Below are positions 26,695 through 36,039 of a stretch of DNA of 64,000 bases, piece by piece. The DNA comes from Lutimonas saemankumensis. Its GTDB lineage: Bacteria > Bacteroidota > Bacteroidia > Flavobacteriales > Flavobacteriaceae. The notes below the pieces were generated by a model. That model was not told the DNA's origin, ran no database searches, and was given only the letters and a program-made list of their open reading frames with translations. The stretch's first letter is position 1. The number at the start of each line of letters is the position of its first letter. The position numbers and the translations under genes were made by a program. The DNA lies in assembly GCF_020171465.1 (NCBI RefSeq), contig NZ_JAIUZR010000005.1, positions 124,001-188,000 of the forward strand, given 5' to 3'.

Positions 26695-27648
26695 ATGCAC
26701 AAAACAAACACCTTTTTTTCAGTAGTAATATCTAAGAAATATAAAAGGTTGATATTTCCCCTGTTTTTCTTCATTGTATCCGTCTCTTCTGTTGCGCAGG
26801 AAAACATAGCGACAAAACTGGGTTATGAAGCTGATGCCAGATTGCTTATCATTCATGCGGATGATCTTGGAGTAGCTCATTCTGAAAACAGGGCTTCGAT
26901 TAAAGCCATTGAGGAGGGATCAGTGAATTCTGCCAGTGTTATGATGCCAACCCCCTGGGTCCTGGAAGCTGCCAATTATGCAAAAGAAAATGCTGAAACA
27001 CATGATTTTGGGCTGCACCTGGTATTGTCATCAGAATGGAAGAATTATAAATGGGGGCCTGTGACTTCCAGAGATAAGGTTCCTAGTTTAATAGATGATC
27101 ACGGATATTTTCATAATGAGTGCAAGTCGGATATGAATATTGAAGAAGTTGAAACTGAATTGCGATCGCAGATTCACAGGGCTTATGCCATGGGATTGAT
27201 TCCGACTCACCTTGATACACATATGGGATGTTTGGTTCAGACCCAGGAATTGATGGAGGTTTATTTAAAGATGGGAAAGGAATATAAATTGCCGGTCCTT
27301 GCAAGCAAAATGTTTCCGGCCGATCTTTTGGAAAAATATGATGTCAGGATTGTTTTGGAAGAAATTTTGACCATAATGCCAGAACAATATGAAAAAGGAA
27401 CAGTTGAGTACTATACGGAGGCCATTAAAAATTTGAAACCGGGACTGTCCACATTTTTGATCCATACGGCTTATGATGATGCTGAGCTAAAGGGGATGAC
27501 CATTGAGCATCCCGACTGGGGAAATGCCTGGCGACAAAAGGACTATGATTTTTTCACCAGTGAAAGCTGTAAGGATCTTCTAAAAAAGGAAGATATAAAA
27601 CTTGTTACTTGGAGGCAGCTTAAAGATGCCTATTTTACCAACCGCTGA
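26695..27648 (+). CDS. Exported YdjC/ChbG-type carbohydrate deacetylase
   Basis: A 317-residue protein with a membrane-type signal (about 19-34, ending SSVAQ). It matches the YdjC/ChbG/HpnK deacetylase family: HADDLG (54-59) supplies the metal-binding Asp and the fold start, followed by SASVMMPTPWV, DFGLHLVL, then THLDTHMG with metal-binding His residues, and FLIHTAYDD near the C-terminus. ChbG-type enzymes remove N-acetyl groups from chitooligosaccharides in E. coli. An exported form suggests action on extracellular or envelope glycans. It stands alone between divergent and downstream genes of unknown role. Confidence 0.88.
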   Translation: MHKTNTFFSVVISKKYKRLIFPLFFFIVSVSSVAQENIATKLGYEADARLLIIHADDLGVAHSENRASIKAIEEGSVNSASVMMPTPWVLEAANYAKENAETHDFGLHLVLSSEWKNYKWGPVTSRDKVPSLIDDHGYFHNECKSDMNIEEVETELRSQIHRAYAMGLIPTHLDTHMGCLVQTQELMEVYLKMGKEYKLPVLASKMFPADLLEKYDVRIVLEEILTIMPEQYEKGTVEYYTEAIKNLKPGLSTFLIHTAYDDAELKGMTIEHPDWGNAWRQKDYDFFTSESCKDLLKKEDIKLVTWRQLKDAYFTNR

Positions 27649-27901
27649 ATCCCTTTAAGAGAGGAACCTGCTTTCACCAGGATCTGTAATGGACATTGAT
27701 AAAGGTGAATGGATGAAGGGGCTGGACGTCTTTTCTTTAATCGATTAATTCTCAATTGCATTCTAAGTATCAATAATCATTCGAAAATAATTTTTTCAGA
27801 TACAATTAGAACGGATTTTGGCTGCCTGTGATGAGGATATCGAACAAATTTAAATTTTTCGTAACTTTAAGAGAATTTATTAACCTAATCAATCCAAAAT
27901 C

Positions 27902-28672
27902 ATGAAAAAACTTAGCATATTTTTAATGGCCATATGTTTTGCCACCTCCCTGAGTGCTCAGATTAGTTATTTGCAATACCGTCATGTACCTGCTGAGCAT
28001 GAGGATAAATTTGTAGAGCGGGAAACCAAGCATTGGTCCAAAGTCGCTCAGGCAGCGATAAAAAAAGGACAAATGTCCTCCTGGTCTCTCTGGCGAAAAG
28101 TAGGAATCACGAATGCATCTGACAGAACTCCGAATTATGTTATTGTAAACACTTTTGAGAGTCTGGATAATATGGATTTGAATAAAGTCTGGTCAGATAA
28201 TATGGACGCCCTGGGTGAGGTAAAACCTGAAGATGTTGAAACCATGTCCTTTACAACTACAACCTTTGACTATTTTGTTCAAAGAGAAGATTATATTGAC
28301 GGAAACTATAAGTTCGCCTTGGTCAATTACGGTAAACCCACAGATTTGACGGCATTTATTCAGGAAAACAGATCGCTTTGGAAACCTCTTCATCAGGCGA
28401 GCATTGAAAATATTATGAACGCAATGACCTATTGGGGGATGTCATCAGTAATTTATCCCGTTGGAAATCTTGATCGATTCTCGGTTTTCACAGTGGACGG
28501 ATTTAATAAACTCAATGATGCGCTGGATTATCTGCGATTTACAGAAACATCGGATAATTCTCCAAATGCAGCGGCTTGGAACGACGTAATAGATAAAACA
28601 AAAATGGATGAGCTGATGCCAAATGGTTTTGAGAGAAGGATTATTTATGAACGTGTCCTTACCGTAAACTAA
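27902..28672 (+). CDS. Exported two-domain protein of unknown function
   Basis: A 256-residue protein with signal peptide MKKLSIFLMAICFATSLSAQ. It begins ISYLQYRHVPAEHEDKFVERETKHWSKV and has an internal second half starting at about 140 (FALVNYGKPTDLTAFIQENRSLWKPL). The two halves look like tandem ferredoxin-like units of the dimeric alpha-beta barrel kind. The size and organisation parallel the protein at 25694-26398, although direct identity is low. It lies 25 bp before the next gene on the same strand, so co-transcription is possible. No catalytic motif is evident. Confidence 0.72.
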   Translation: MKKLSIFLMAICFATSLSAQISYLQYRHVPAEHEDKFVERETKHWSKVAQAAIKKGQMSSWSLWRKVGITNASDRTPNYVIVNTFESLDNMDLNKVWSDNMDALGEVKPEDVETMSFTTTTFDYFVQREDYIDGNYKFALVNYGKPTDLTAFIQENRSLWKPLHQASIENIMNAMTYWGMSSVIYPVGNLDRFSVFTVDGFNKLNDALDYLRFTETSDNSPNAAAWNDVIDKTKMDELMPNGFERRIIYERVLTVN

Positions 28673-28697
28673 ACAGACTCAATCAAGGTTTTATTAA

Positions 28698-30383
28698 TTG
28701 AAAAATCTCTCGGAATTTCTGAGGGGTTTTGATTCTTATGTTTTGAAAAAGTATAACCGAATTTTTTTAATTGTCATTTTAGTCCTTGTAGTTCTTTATA
28801 AAGGAGTTGAATGGTGGGTAGAATACAGGCTGGAAGTTCTTATCAACAGGAATCCGGATAGGGCTTATAATATTGAATATGCAAATATGGATCTTCATGT
28901 TTTATTCAAGGGGGTTACTCTTGAAGAAATGAAAATTGTTCCTGTTCGCATTGACAGTGGGACCGTAATCAGAGGCTCTGTTGAATATGCAAAGCTCGAT
29001 GGATTGGTTTGGATCGATTTGTTTGCCGGTCGTAAACTAAATATTGGCCAGATCATTTTTCAGAAGCCTGTATTCAATATAAAATTAAGTAATGACACCG
29101 TTAAGAAATCAAGTGGAAAGGGGCTGCAGGAATTGTTCGGGGACATTTTGTCAAGGGGAAAATTAAGGAGATTTGAAATAAAAAACGGAGGCATCGTTCT
29201 ATTGGAACCCCATGATAAAAGCATTGTAGGGGAATTAAGTAATTTGAACCTTGTTGCCAATGAATTGAAAACAGATTCGCTGCAATGGAAGAACCTCATC
29301 CCCTTTGAACTGGGAAGTTTTCAGGCATCTATAGACAGTCTTTACTGGGATATCAATGCGTATACTAAGGTTAGTACCGGGAGAATGGAATACCGCATGA
29401 GAGATAAGAGGTTTCGAATAGAAAACCTTAACATGGCGTATACTGAGGATTGGAAGATGGTCAGTAAGAAAATTGGAAAGCAAAAAGATCTCATGGAAGT
29501 TATGTTGAGGGAAATAGCTTTTGAACAACTTGAGGCATCGAGCAGTTTCTACAGTGAGCTTGATATCCTTGCAAAGAAAATAGTCCTTGAGGATCTTGTT
29601 TTTAAAGACTATCGGGATAAAAACATGGTGCGGCCTTCTGATGTGATTAAACCAATGTTCAAGGGAATGGTAGATGCGATTCCTTTTGAATTGAAAGTTG
29701 ATAGTATTGTACTGAAGAATGCCGAGGTCTGGTATTCAGAACTTGGAAAGAACAAAACAGAAGCAGGTACTGTAAGATTTGAAAGCATCAACGGATTTGT
29801 TACCAACCTGACAACAATTGATGAGTTGCAAGACTCTTACAAGAACTTTAAAGCTACTTTTGATGCGAGCCTCAATGGAATTGCCCCAGTTAGCTTCAAT
29901 CTTAAGGTCCCCTACAACAAAGAGGCTTTTTACGCGGAGGTTCGGATAGGAAAAATGGATTTGGTCAATATGAATCAAACTACAAGAACCCTTGCAGGCG
30001 TTGAAATAGTTTCAGGAAATTCTGATCGGATTTACTTTGAAATGAACGCCTCGGACAAAACATCAGAGAATAAAATGTTTTTTGATTATCGTGACCTTAA
30101 ATTAAATTTACTCAAAGAGAACAAAGAACATCAGTTAAAGAATAAACCATTGGTTTCCGCCATTGCAAATTCAGCAATTCGACATCACAACATTCCTGAT
30201 GAAGGGAAATACCTTCAGGCCTCATACTATACTGAAAGAAATCCTTACAGAGGCCCATTTAATTATATGTGGTTAGGTGTAATGGATGGAATGATGCACA
30301 TTGTTCCGGGAAAATCGGTTCAAAAGGTACTAGGGCTGGAGAAAAAGGGGAAAAAAGAAAAAAATGCTAAAAAAAAGAAATAA
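28698..30383 (+). CDS. Single-pass membrane protein, AsmA/DUF748-like
   Basis: A 561-residue protein with one membrane helix near the N-terminus (IFLIVILVLVVLYKGVEWWV, about 22-41) and a long extracytoplasmic beta-rich domain. The repeating pattern of short strands (SVEYAKLDGLVWIDLFAGRK, LNIGQIIFQKPVFNIKL, LRRFEIKNGGIVLLEP) resembles the AsmA/DUF748/TamB-like beta-groove superfamily, which handles envelope lipid transport. The C-terminus is strongly basic (KKGKKEKNAKKKK), probably cytoplasm-averse or lipid-contacting. The frame has a stop directly before, and the first available start is TTG at 28698. The family call is by pattern only. Confidence 0.7.
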   Translation: MKNLSEFLRGFDSYVLKKYNRIFLIVILVLVVLYKGVEWWVEYRLEVLINRNPDRAYNIEYANMDLHVLFKGVTLEEMKIVPVRIDSGTVIRGSVEYAKLDGLVWIDLFAGRKLNIGQIIFQKPVFNIKLSNDTVKKSSGKGLQELFGDILSRGKLRRFEIKNGGIVLLEPHDKSIVGELSNLNLVANELKTDSLQWKNLIPFELGSFQASIDSLYWDINAYTKVSTGRMEYRMRDKRFRIENLNMAYTEDWKMVSKKIGKQKDLMEVMLREIAFEQLEASSSFYSELDILAKKIVLEDLVFKDYRDKNMVRPSDVIKPMFKGMVDAIPFELKVDSIVLKNAEVWYSELGKNKTEAGTVRFESINGFVTNLTTIDELQDSYKNFKATFDASLNGIAPVSFNLKVPYNKEAFYAEVRIGKMDLVNMNQTTRTLAGVEIVSGNSDRIYFEMNASDKTSENKMFFDYRDLKLNLLKENKEHQLKNKPLVSAIANSAIRHHNIPDEGKYLQASYYTERNPYRGPFNYMWLGVMDGMMHIVPGKSVQKVLGLEKKGKKEKNAKKKK

Positions 30384-30497
30384 AAGGTCGTTGAACAGCT
30401 GTTTTATCTATTCCCTTAATATTGCTTAAATTAGTGTCACTATGAACTGCAAGGGGAATAGCCTAAAGGCTTATTCTAAAAATCAAAACTTTAGAGG

Positions 30498-31391
30498 ATG
30501 AAATGGAAGGGTAGAAGGAGAAGTTCCAACGTTGAGGACAGGCGAGGCAGGTCAGGACATGGAGGAAGAGGATTTAATCCCATGATGCTTGGGCCTTTGA
30601 TCAGGCTTTTGTTTTCAAAAACCGGACTGGTAATAGTAGGGTTATTTCTTCTAATATCTTTTGCAACAGGCAACAACCCCCTAAGTTTACTTGGGAACTT
30701 CTTGTCCGGAGGGCCACAGCAAACCCAATCAGCTGCACCTTATATCGGAAGCGCCAAAGAAAATGAATTGGCTGAGTTTTCAGCCGTTATTTTAGCCAAT
30801 ACTGAGGATGTTTGGAACGGCCTTTTTCAGAATTACAGAGAACCTACTTTGGTTCTTTTTTCAGGTTCGGTTTCCTCGGCCTGTGGAATGGCTTCCAGCG
30901 CAACGGGGCCGTTTTATTGTCCCGGTGATGAGAAATTGTACCTGGATCTTAGCTTTTTTGATGATATGGAGCAGAAGCTAAATGCTCCCGGTGATTTTGC
31001 CCAGGCCTATGTCATTGCCCATGAGGTTGGACATCATATTCAAAAACTTATGGGAACAACTGATAAAGTACATGCTTTAAGGGGACGATTGAGCGAAAAG
31101 GAATACAATCAATATTCGGTGCGCTTGGAACTGCAGGCTGATTTTTTAGCTGGCGTATGGGCGCATCATTCCGAACAGATGACCCGAATGATGGAGGAGG
31201 GAGATCTGGAAGATGCTTTGAATGCTGCTTTCGCCATAGGAGATGACAGATTGCAAAAACAGTCTTCCGGTAGAGTAGTGCCCGATTCATTTACTCATGG
31301 TACTTCTGCCCAAAGGGTGAGATGGTTTAGAAAAGGTTATGAAACGGGGGACCTGGCACAAGGAGATACCTTTAATGCCAATCCTTTATAA
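30498..31391 (+). CDS. YpfJ-type neutral zinc metallopeptidase
   Basis: A 297-residue protein with a basic N-terminus, a proline-glycine-rich stretch (RRGRSGHGGRGFNPMM), one membrane helix (about 43-57), and a peptidase domain. The zinc site is HEVGH at 175-179 (AYVIAHEVGHHIQ), followed by LQADFLAGVWAHH, which supplies the third ligand Glu/Asp region. FYCPGDEKLYLDLSFF is a family signature, and GTSAQRVRWFRKGYETGD ends the domain. The family (PF04228) is widespread; its substrates are unknown. It is expected to be inner-membrane anchored with the catalytic domain in the periplasm. Confidence 0.9.
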   Translation: MKWKGRRRSSNVEDRRGRSGHGGRGFNPMMLGPLIRLLFSKTGLVIVGLFLLISFATGNNPLSLLGNFLSGGPQQTQSAAPYIGSAKENELAEFSAVILANTEDVWNGLFQNYREPTLVLFSGSVSSACGMASSATGPFYCPGDEKLYLDLSFFDDMEQKLNAPGDFAQAYVIAHEVGHHIQKLMGTTDKVHALRGRLSEKEYNQYSVRLELQADFLAGVWAHHSEQMTRMMEEGDLEDALNAAFAIGDDRLQKQSSGRVVPDSFTHGTSAQRVRWFRKGYETGDLAQGDTFNANPL

Positions 31392-31442
31392 AAAAAGGAT
31401 CAATATTAGTCTATTTTGATCAATTTTACTTGTTACTAAGAT

Positions 31443-31784
31443 TTAAGCGCGATCTCCTTGAAGGGAGCCCAGTCCAAACCATTGTCTCCAGCTTTTTGGT
31501 TCCGGAGTTTCTTCTTTCTTTGTTACTTGAATCTTTTCGAGCTCCCAGCTAATGAAGTTTTTTCCTTTCTCGGTGAGTCTGAAATAACCGGGCCTTCTTA
31601 CCCGTTCAATACATCCTTGTTCCTGAAGAAAGTCCATGCTTTCAGTAATTAAAGGCCTGTTCGATTCATTAAAATGGAATTTTTTTCTTGAATAGTTCCA
31701 AATGCTGTATTCGTTAAAATCCATTCTGAATTGTTGAAGAAATCTCAGTATTTTAGTACTGTTACTAAGAGTAATTTCATCCAT
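31443..31784 (-). CDS. Small winged-helix-like protein
   Basis: A 113-residue cytoplasmic protein. Residues about 5-80 look like a winged helix: ILRFLQQFRMDFNEYSIWNY, PLITESMDFLQEQGCIERV as recognition segment, and RRPGYFRLTEKGKNFISWEL as wing and terminal helix. The C-terminal tail contains KSWRQWFGLG. I do not recognise a named family. A 14-bp symmetric FNR-like box lies 61-74 bp upstream of its start. It could be a DNA-binding regulator or a protein-binding winged helix. Confidence 0.65.
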   Translation of the reverse strand: MDEITLSNSTKILRFLQQFRMDFNEYSIWNYSRKKFHFNESNRPLITESMDFLQEQGCIERVRRPGYFRLTEKGKNFISWELEKIQVTKKEETPEPKSWRQWFGLGSLQGDRA

Positions 31785-31844
31785 ATTGTTATTGTGTTTA
31801 GAATTGTTATTCTCAAATATAAGGCTTTATTCTTTGTAAATCAA

Positions 31845-31858
31845 TGATGTATATCATA
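31845..31858. promoter_or_regulatory. FNR-like box ATGAT-N4-ATCAT
   Basis: ATGAT-GTAT-ATCAT has symmetric half-sites with a 4-bp spacer in the region between the winged-helix gene (61-74 bp upstream) and the ChaN-like gene (102-115 bp upstream). The geometry is that of Crp/Fnr-type sites. Assignment rests on the symmetry and on similar boxes elsewhere in the window. Confidence 0.45.
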
Positions 31859-31959
31859 AAAAGCTGACTCTTTCCGAGTGGAACATCTCAATAATTAGGA
31901 TTTGGTTTCAGAATAAAATTTCAATGAATAATATGTAAATTGCTCCAAAAAACATTTCA

Positions 31960-32844
31960 ATGAAACAAATAAAGGCAAGTTTTATCCTATTTCTTTTTTT
32001 AATAACTTCTATATCGGCTCAAGATAAGTCAGCCTATAAATTGTATAGTAACAAAGGCAAAGAGGTCAGGTATAAAAAAATGATTAAAGACCTCCAAGGA
32101 AGGGATATGGTATTTTTTGGAGAGTATCATACCAATCCGATTTCCCACTGGCTTCAACTTGAAGTTGCACAGAGTTTATTTGAACTTCGAGGGAAGGATC
32201 TGTTTTTGGGTGCGGAAATGTTTGAAAACGGAAATCAGCTGGTTTTGAATGAGTATTTACAGGGCTTTTATGGTGAGGAGAAAATGATTCCTGAAGTAAC
32301 GCAGATGTGGGGAAATTACAAAACGGACTATAAACCCTTGGTTAATTTTGCCAAGGACAATGGACTTCGGTTTATTGCTACTAATATTCCTAGGCGCTAT
32401 GCTTCAATGATCAATAAAAAAGGTATAGACGTCTTGCGCGAACTGAGCCCTGAAGCACGTAAGATGATCGGTCCGGATCTGGAGAAATATTTTGACCCTA
32501 ATGTGAAGGCCTATGCTGAAATGGCAGAGATGATGGGGAGCCATGTTCCTCCGAATATGCTGAACATTCAAACAGCACAGGCATCAAAAGATGCAACCAT
32601 GGCGCATTTTTCGTTAAAGAACTATAATTCTGGTAACCTGCTGCTGCATTTTCAGGGTTCTTATCATTCGAATTATGATCAGGGTATAATCTGGTGGATT
32701 AATAAGATTCAGCCAGGTTTGAATATTGCATCGATATCGACGGTAACCCATGCTGAATGGGAGAAGTTTTCTGAGGAAGAAAAAAATACGATTGCTGATT
32801 ATATCATTGTTGTTGCTGATAACATGACCCAGACAAGCAGATAA
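31960..32844 (+). CDS. ChaN family haem-binding-like protein
   Basis: A 294-residue protein with a signal peptide (about 1-21, ending SISAQ). It matches the ChaN/DUF399 family: DMVFFGEYHTNPISHWLQLE near residue 50, LFLGAEMFENGNQ, LRFIATNIPRRYASMINKKG, and LLLHFQGSYHSNYDQGIIWW, which supplies the conserved His. ChaN proteins bind haem or iron porphyrin and are usually outer-membrane lipoproteins linked to iron uptake; this one has a plain signal peptide. It is expressed alone, with a shared bidirectional terminator following it. Confidence 0.87.
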   Translation: MKQIKASFILFLFLITSISAQDKSAYKLYSNKGKEVRYKKMIKDLQGRDMVFFGEYHTNPISHWLQLEVAQSLFELRGKDLFLGAEMFENGNQLVLNEYLQGFYGEEKMIPEVTQMWGNYKTDYKPLVNFAKDNGLRFIATNIPRRYASMINKKGIDVLRELSPEARKMIGPDLEKYFDPNVKAYAEMAEMMGSHVPPNMLNIQTAQASKDATMAHFSLKNYNSGNLLLHFQGSYHSNYDQGIIWWINKIQPGLNIASISTVTHAEWEKFSEEEKNTIADYIIVVADNMTQTSR

Positions 32845-32854
32845 TAGAAATTTC

Positions 32855-32884
32855 AAAAAAAGCCCGGTTAATCCGGGCTTTTTT
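32855..32884. terminator. Bidirectional terminator
   Basis: AGCCCGG pairs with CCGGGCT (32861-32879) around a 5-nt loop, with an A-run on the left and a T-run on the right. It sits between the convergent ChaN-like gene and the frameshifted DUF2911 gene and can end both transcripts. Confidence 0.85.
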
Positions 32885-32899
32885 AATAGCTCATTAAAT

Positions 32900-33999
32900 T
32901 TACATGGCTTCCAGTTCGGCCAAAAGCTTTTCAGAATTAGCCCTGACATTGGCAGGAGGATCCAGTGCTAGAGATTTCTTCAAGTATTTGACGGCATTTT
33001 TCTTGTCGCCCATTATTTTATAACATTCACCTAAACTATCGTGAACATTGGCATTTTCCGGATTGTTCTTTACATTTAATTTAAAGAATTTAAGGGCACT
33101 TTCATAATCTTGGGCATTAAGCATCTGATATCCCAATGTGTTCAGCTGATTCATATTGGCCATCTGAGCTGCTTCCTCCATCAAGGCGGCATATTCATCG
33201 GTATTTCCCATTTTTCTCAGGATCTGGGCCTTAAGGGCCAGGTTGTTGAATGTTTTCTGACTGTAAAAGTTTCCAGAGATGGCTCCATCTACCCATCCTA
33301 AAGCTTCCTCAAGATCTCCGTAATTATTCGCTGAAAAACGAGCCGCCTGTTCCCAGTTCTGGCGACTGAAACCTAATTGTCCTTTGCTTTTCTCCCTGAA
33401 ATCAGACAAGACAATATCAGTTACATCAAATGAGATGGTAAAAGGAAACTCTTTCTTTTCCCAAACCAGTGCTGCAGTAGTACTTGTTGGTGTAAGCTGG
33501 ACAAATTCAAATGTTAGCAACTCTTTATGGGGTACTTCCTTTGTTGTTACATCAACCCGAAGGGCGTCATTATTCTCGTCATAGAAAAAACTTCCCCATG
33601 AACTAATATCTTTAGAAAAAATAATTGTGGCGTTGTCTCCATCTTTTACAATAATGTGGAGTCCATAAGTTCCTGCTGGAATCTCTTTGCCTTCAATTTT
33701 GGCATCATGAGAGAATGAAATGGTAGTATTCTCATCAGCTCCTGCTCTCCAGGGAGCCTCGCTGGCGGTTCCAAAACCCGGGTTCGTCATTCCATAAGGT
33801 ACCAGTTTACCCCAAACTTCTCGCCCTTTAACACTTGGCCTTGAGTAATTAATTGTTACATCAGAAGTCCCAACTGTTTGAGAAACAGTGGCTTTTGACT
33901 TCCACGAGGTAAATTGATCTGGCCCTTACTTATGAAGGCACCCAAGAAAAAAGTGAATGCAAATGCAATCACACGTAAATTTTTGTAATGATAGTTCAT
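32900..33999 (-). pseudogene. DUF2911 and TPR exported protein, frameshifted
   Basis: The gene has a signal peptide beginning MNYHYKNLRVIAFAFTFFLG (start codon ends at 33999) and would run through QINLPRGSQK, but the frame then hits a stop. The next frame carries ATVSQTVGTSDVTINYSRPS, the classic start of DUF2911, and continues without interruption to 32900. The break is at the T4 tract 33893-33896 (A4 on the coding strand); adding one base restores S-Q-K-A-T. The reconstructed protein is 366 residues: DUF2911 (about 35-200) and C-terminal TPRs (NAVKYLKKSLALD). The cause is either a real mutation or a homopolymer sequencing error. All downstream motifs are intact, so recent loss or error is likely. 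Confidence 0.8.
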
Positions 34000-34174
34000 G
34001 TTATTTATGATTAAAATTGAATGACACTAAAATATGGGCTTTGTAAGCCTCTCATTGTTAGCGTTTTGTTAAAGTATCAGAACAGGTGCTCTTTTAACGA
34101 TTATTTAAGAAAATTAAGGAAGGCTGATTCTCGTAAAACCATAATTTTTGGACTGATTGAGTTATATTTGAGAA

Positions 34175-34579
34175 ATGGAACAACTTACACTTACAACCCC
34201 GGCCTTATTATTTTCAGCTATTTCTTTGATCATGCTGGCATATACGAATCGCTTTTTGGCTTACGCAGCAGTCGTAAGAAATTTGCATGACAAGTATAAA
34301 AAGGATAAAAAGAAGGTGTTTATGCAGCAAATTGAGAATTTGCGTAAACGACTCTATCTGACCCGTTCAATGCAGATTTTTGGCATAAGCAGTTTGCTTC
34401 TCTGTGTACTGACGATGTTTTTGATTTATGTTGAGCAACATGTTATTGCCATCTGGATCTTTGGTTTGGCACTCATTCTTTTAATTGTTTCACTTGGTCT
34501 TCTTATCAGGGAAATACAGATATCGGTAACTGCACTGGAACATCATTTAAGTGATATCGAGCAAAAGGATCAGGACTAA
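34175..34579 (+). CDS. DUF2721 family membrane protein
   Basis: A 134-residue protein matching DUF2721: an N-terminal helix (LLFSAISLIMLAYTNRFLAY, about 8-27), a charged middle (KDKKKVFMQQIENLRKRLYL), two further membrane helices (about 66-87 and 92-112), and a C-terminal amphipathic end (LEHHLSDIEQKDQD). The family is short, predicted to span the membrane three times, and of unknown function. It is a single gene between a divergent frameshifted gene and a serine hydrolase. Confidence 0.85.
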   Translation: MEQLTLTTPALLFSAISLIMLAYTNRFLAYAAVVRNLHDKYKKDKKKVFMQQIENLRKRLYLTRSMQIFGISSLLLCVLTMFLIYVEQHVIAIWIFGLALILLIVSLGLLIREIQISVTALEHHLSDIEQKDQD

Positions 34580-34683
34580 TTATGGTATTATCGTTATAAA
34601 CCTGACATATAGCTAATTGTTGAATTTTTATGTATTTTTAGTAACAATTTTAGTTTATCAGTAATCAGAATCAACAAGCCACC

Positions 34684-35976
34684 ATGAAACAATTTCTTAT
34701 TGTACTCTCCCTCTTTGCCACTTTCACCGCACTAAGTCAAACCAAATCAATTAAAAATTCTCCACCGCTATCAGAGGCGAACCCTGAAACTGTTGGGATG
34801 TCTGAGGAGCGATTATCCTTTATTGACGACGCGGTGATGGAATCGATAGAGAAAAAAGAGATTCCCGGAGCAGTAGCCCTGGTAGCCAGAAAAGGTAAAA
34901 TAGTGTATTACAAAGCTTTTGGCATGGCCGATAGAGAGGCCAAAAGGACATTAAAAAAAGACGATATCTTTAGAATTGCTTCTCAAACAAAAGCCATAAC
35001 CTCAACAGCTGTGATGATGCTTTGGGAAGAGGGAAAGTTTAGATTGGATGATCCTATTTCAAAGTATATTCCCGAGTTTAAAGACCCTATGGTTCTGGAT
35101 TCCTTGATCGAAAAGGATTCTTCGTTCGTTGCAACAAAAGCCAATAAGGAAATTTCCATCAGACATCTGATTACGCACACTTCGGGTATTGGATATGGTT
35201 TTATTGACGGAGATGAACGTTTTAAAAAGATCTACACCAAGGCAGGGATCATCGATGGGTTTACAACTGATAACGTTACCATTGGAGAGAACATTCGTAA
35301 ATTGGCTAAATTACCCTTACATCACAATCCGGGAGAAAAATTTACATACAGTGAAGGAATTGATGTATTGGGTTATTTTATAGAAATTATTTCGGGAATG
35401 CCATTGGATGAGTTTTTCAAAACCAGGATTTTTGAACCACTTGACATGGAAGACACCTGGTTCTATTTACCGAAATCAAAGCACAAAAGACTGGTTACCT
35501 TGCAGACCTTAAAAGATGGCCAGTGGGAAACCTATCCTGCATCAGATGTCTATGATCCTAATTACCCCATCACTGGAGCCAAGGCTTTCTTTTCCGGGGG
35601 CGCGGGATTGTCCAGTACGGCAAAAGACTATGCAACGTTTTTACAAATGTATCTGAACCAGGGAGAGCTTAATGGAATACGATTGTTGAGCAGGACAACG
35701 GTTCAGTTTATGATGGCCAATCAAATTGGAGATCTTTGGGGAGATTCAGGTAATTTCCACGGTCTCGCTTTTGGTGTAAATGGTCAAAAAGGACAAGATA
35801 AAGGAGGCGAGGGCAGCATGGGTTCCTTTTGGTGGGGAGGATATTTCAATACCATGTACTGGGCTGATCCTGAAGAAGAAGTTATAGGAATCCTTATGAA
35901 GCAGACCATGGATGTCAAAGAAGATAATTCAGGATGGAAATTCAGACAAGTTGTGGGACAGGCCATTGATGATTAA
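34684..35976 (+). CDS. Exported serine hydrolase, beta-lactamase/esterase family
   Basis: A 430-residue protein with signal peptide ending TALSQ. It belongs to the class C beta-lactamase/PBP4/family VIII esterase superfamily: the nucleophile motif is SQTK (100-103), and the second is Tyr222 in YSEGIDVLG, where Glu replaces the usual Asn of YxN. A third region contains GGEGSMGSFWWGGYF near 385. The pattern ISIRHLITHTSGIGYG is also typical. It is probably a periplasmic or extracellular esterase, D-aminopeptidase or carboxypeptidase, not necessarily a beta-lactamase. The gene ends in a strong terminator. Confidence 0.9.
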   Translation: MKQFLIVLSLFATFTALSQTKSIKNSPPLSEANPETVGMSEERLSFIDDAVMESIEKKEIPGAVALVARKGKIVYYKAFGMADREAKRTLKKDDIFRIASQTKAITSTAVMMLWEEGKFRLDDPISKYIPEFKDPMVLDSLIEKDSSFVATKANKEISIRHLITHTSGIGYGFIDGDERFKKIYTKAGIIDGFTTDNVTIGENIRKLAKLPLHHNPGEKFTYSEGIDVLGYFIEIISGMPLDEFFKTRIFEPLDMEDTWFYLPKSKHKRLVTLQTLKDGQWETYPASDVYDPNYPITGAKAFFSGGAGLSSTAKDYATFLQMYLNQGELNGIRLLSRTTVQFMMANQIGDLWGDSGNFHGLAFGVNGQKGQDKGGEGSMGSFWWGGYFNTMYWADPEEEVIGILMKQTMDVKEDNSGWKFRQVVGQAIDD

Positions 35977-36008
35977 AAAAAGCCGCATGATTCATGCGGC
36001 TTTTTTTA
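35975..36008. terminator. Bidirectional terminator
   Basis: AGCCGCATGA (35981-35990) and TCATGCGGCT (35992-36001) form a perfect 10-bp stem, flanked by an A7 run and a T8 run. It separates the convergent serine hydrolase and GH5-operon lipoprotein genes and can serve both. Confidence 0.88.
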
Positions 36009-36039
36009 ATTCAAATATAAATTTGGACATTGAGCAGGT

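Noticed and set aside
31381-31442. A terminator between the YpfJ-like and winged-helix genes
   Set aside because: The ATCAA/TTGAT repeats there form only a weak stem without a run of T in the right place.
34021-34290. 89-residue plus-strand frame overlapping the DUF2721 gene start
   Set aside because: It is out of frame with the clear DUF2721 protein and shows no domain or signal; a chance open frame.
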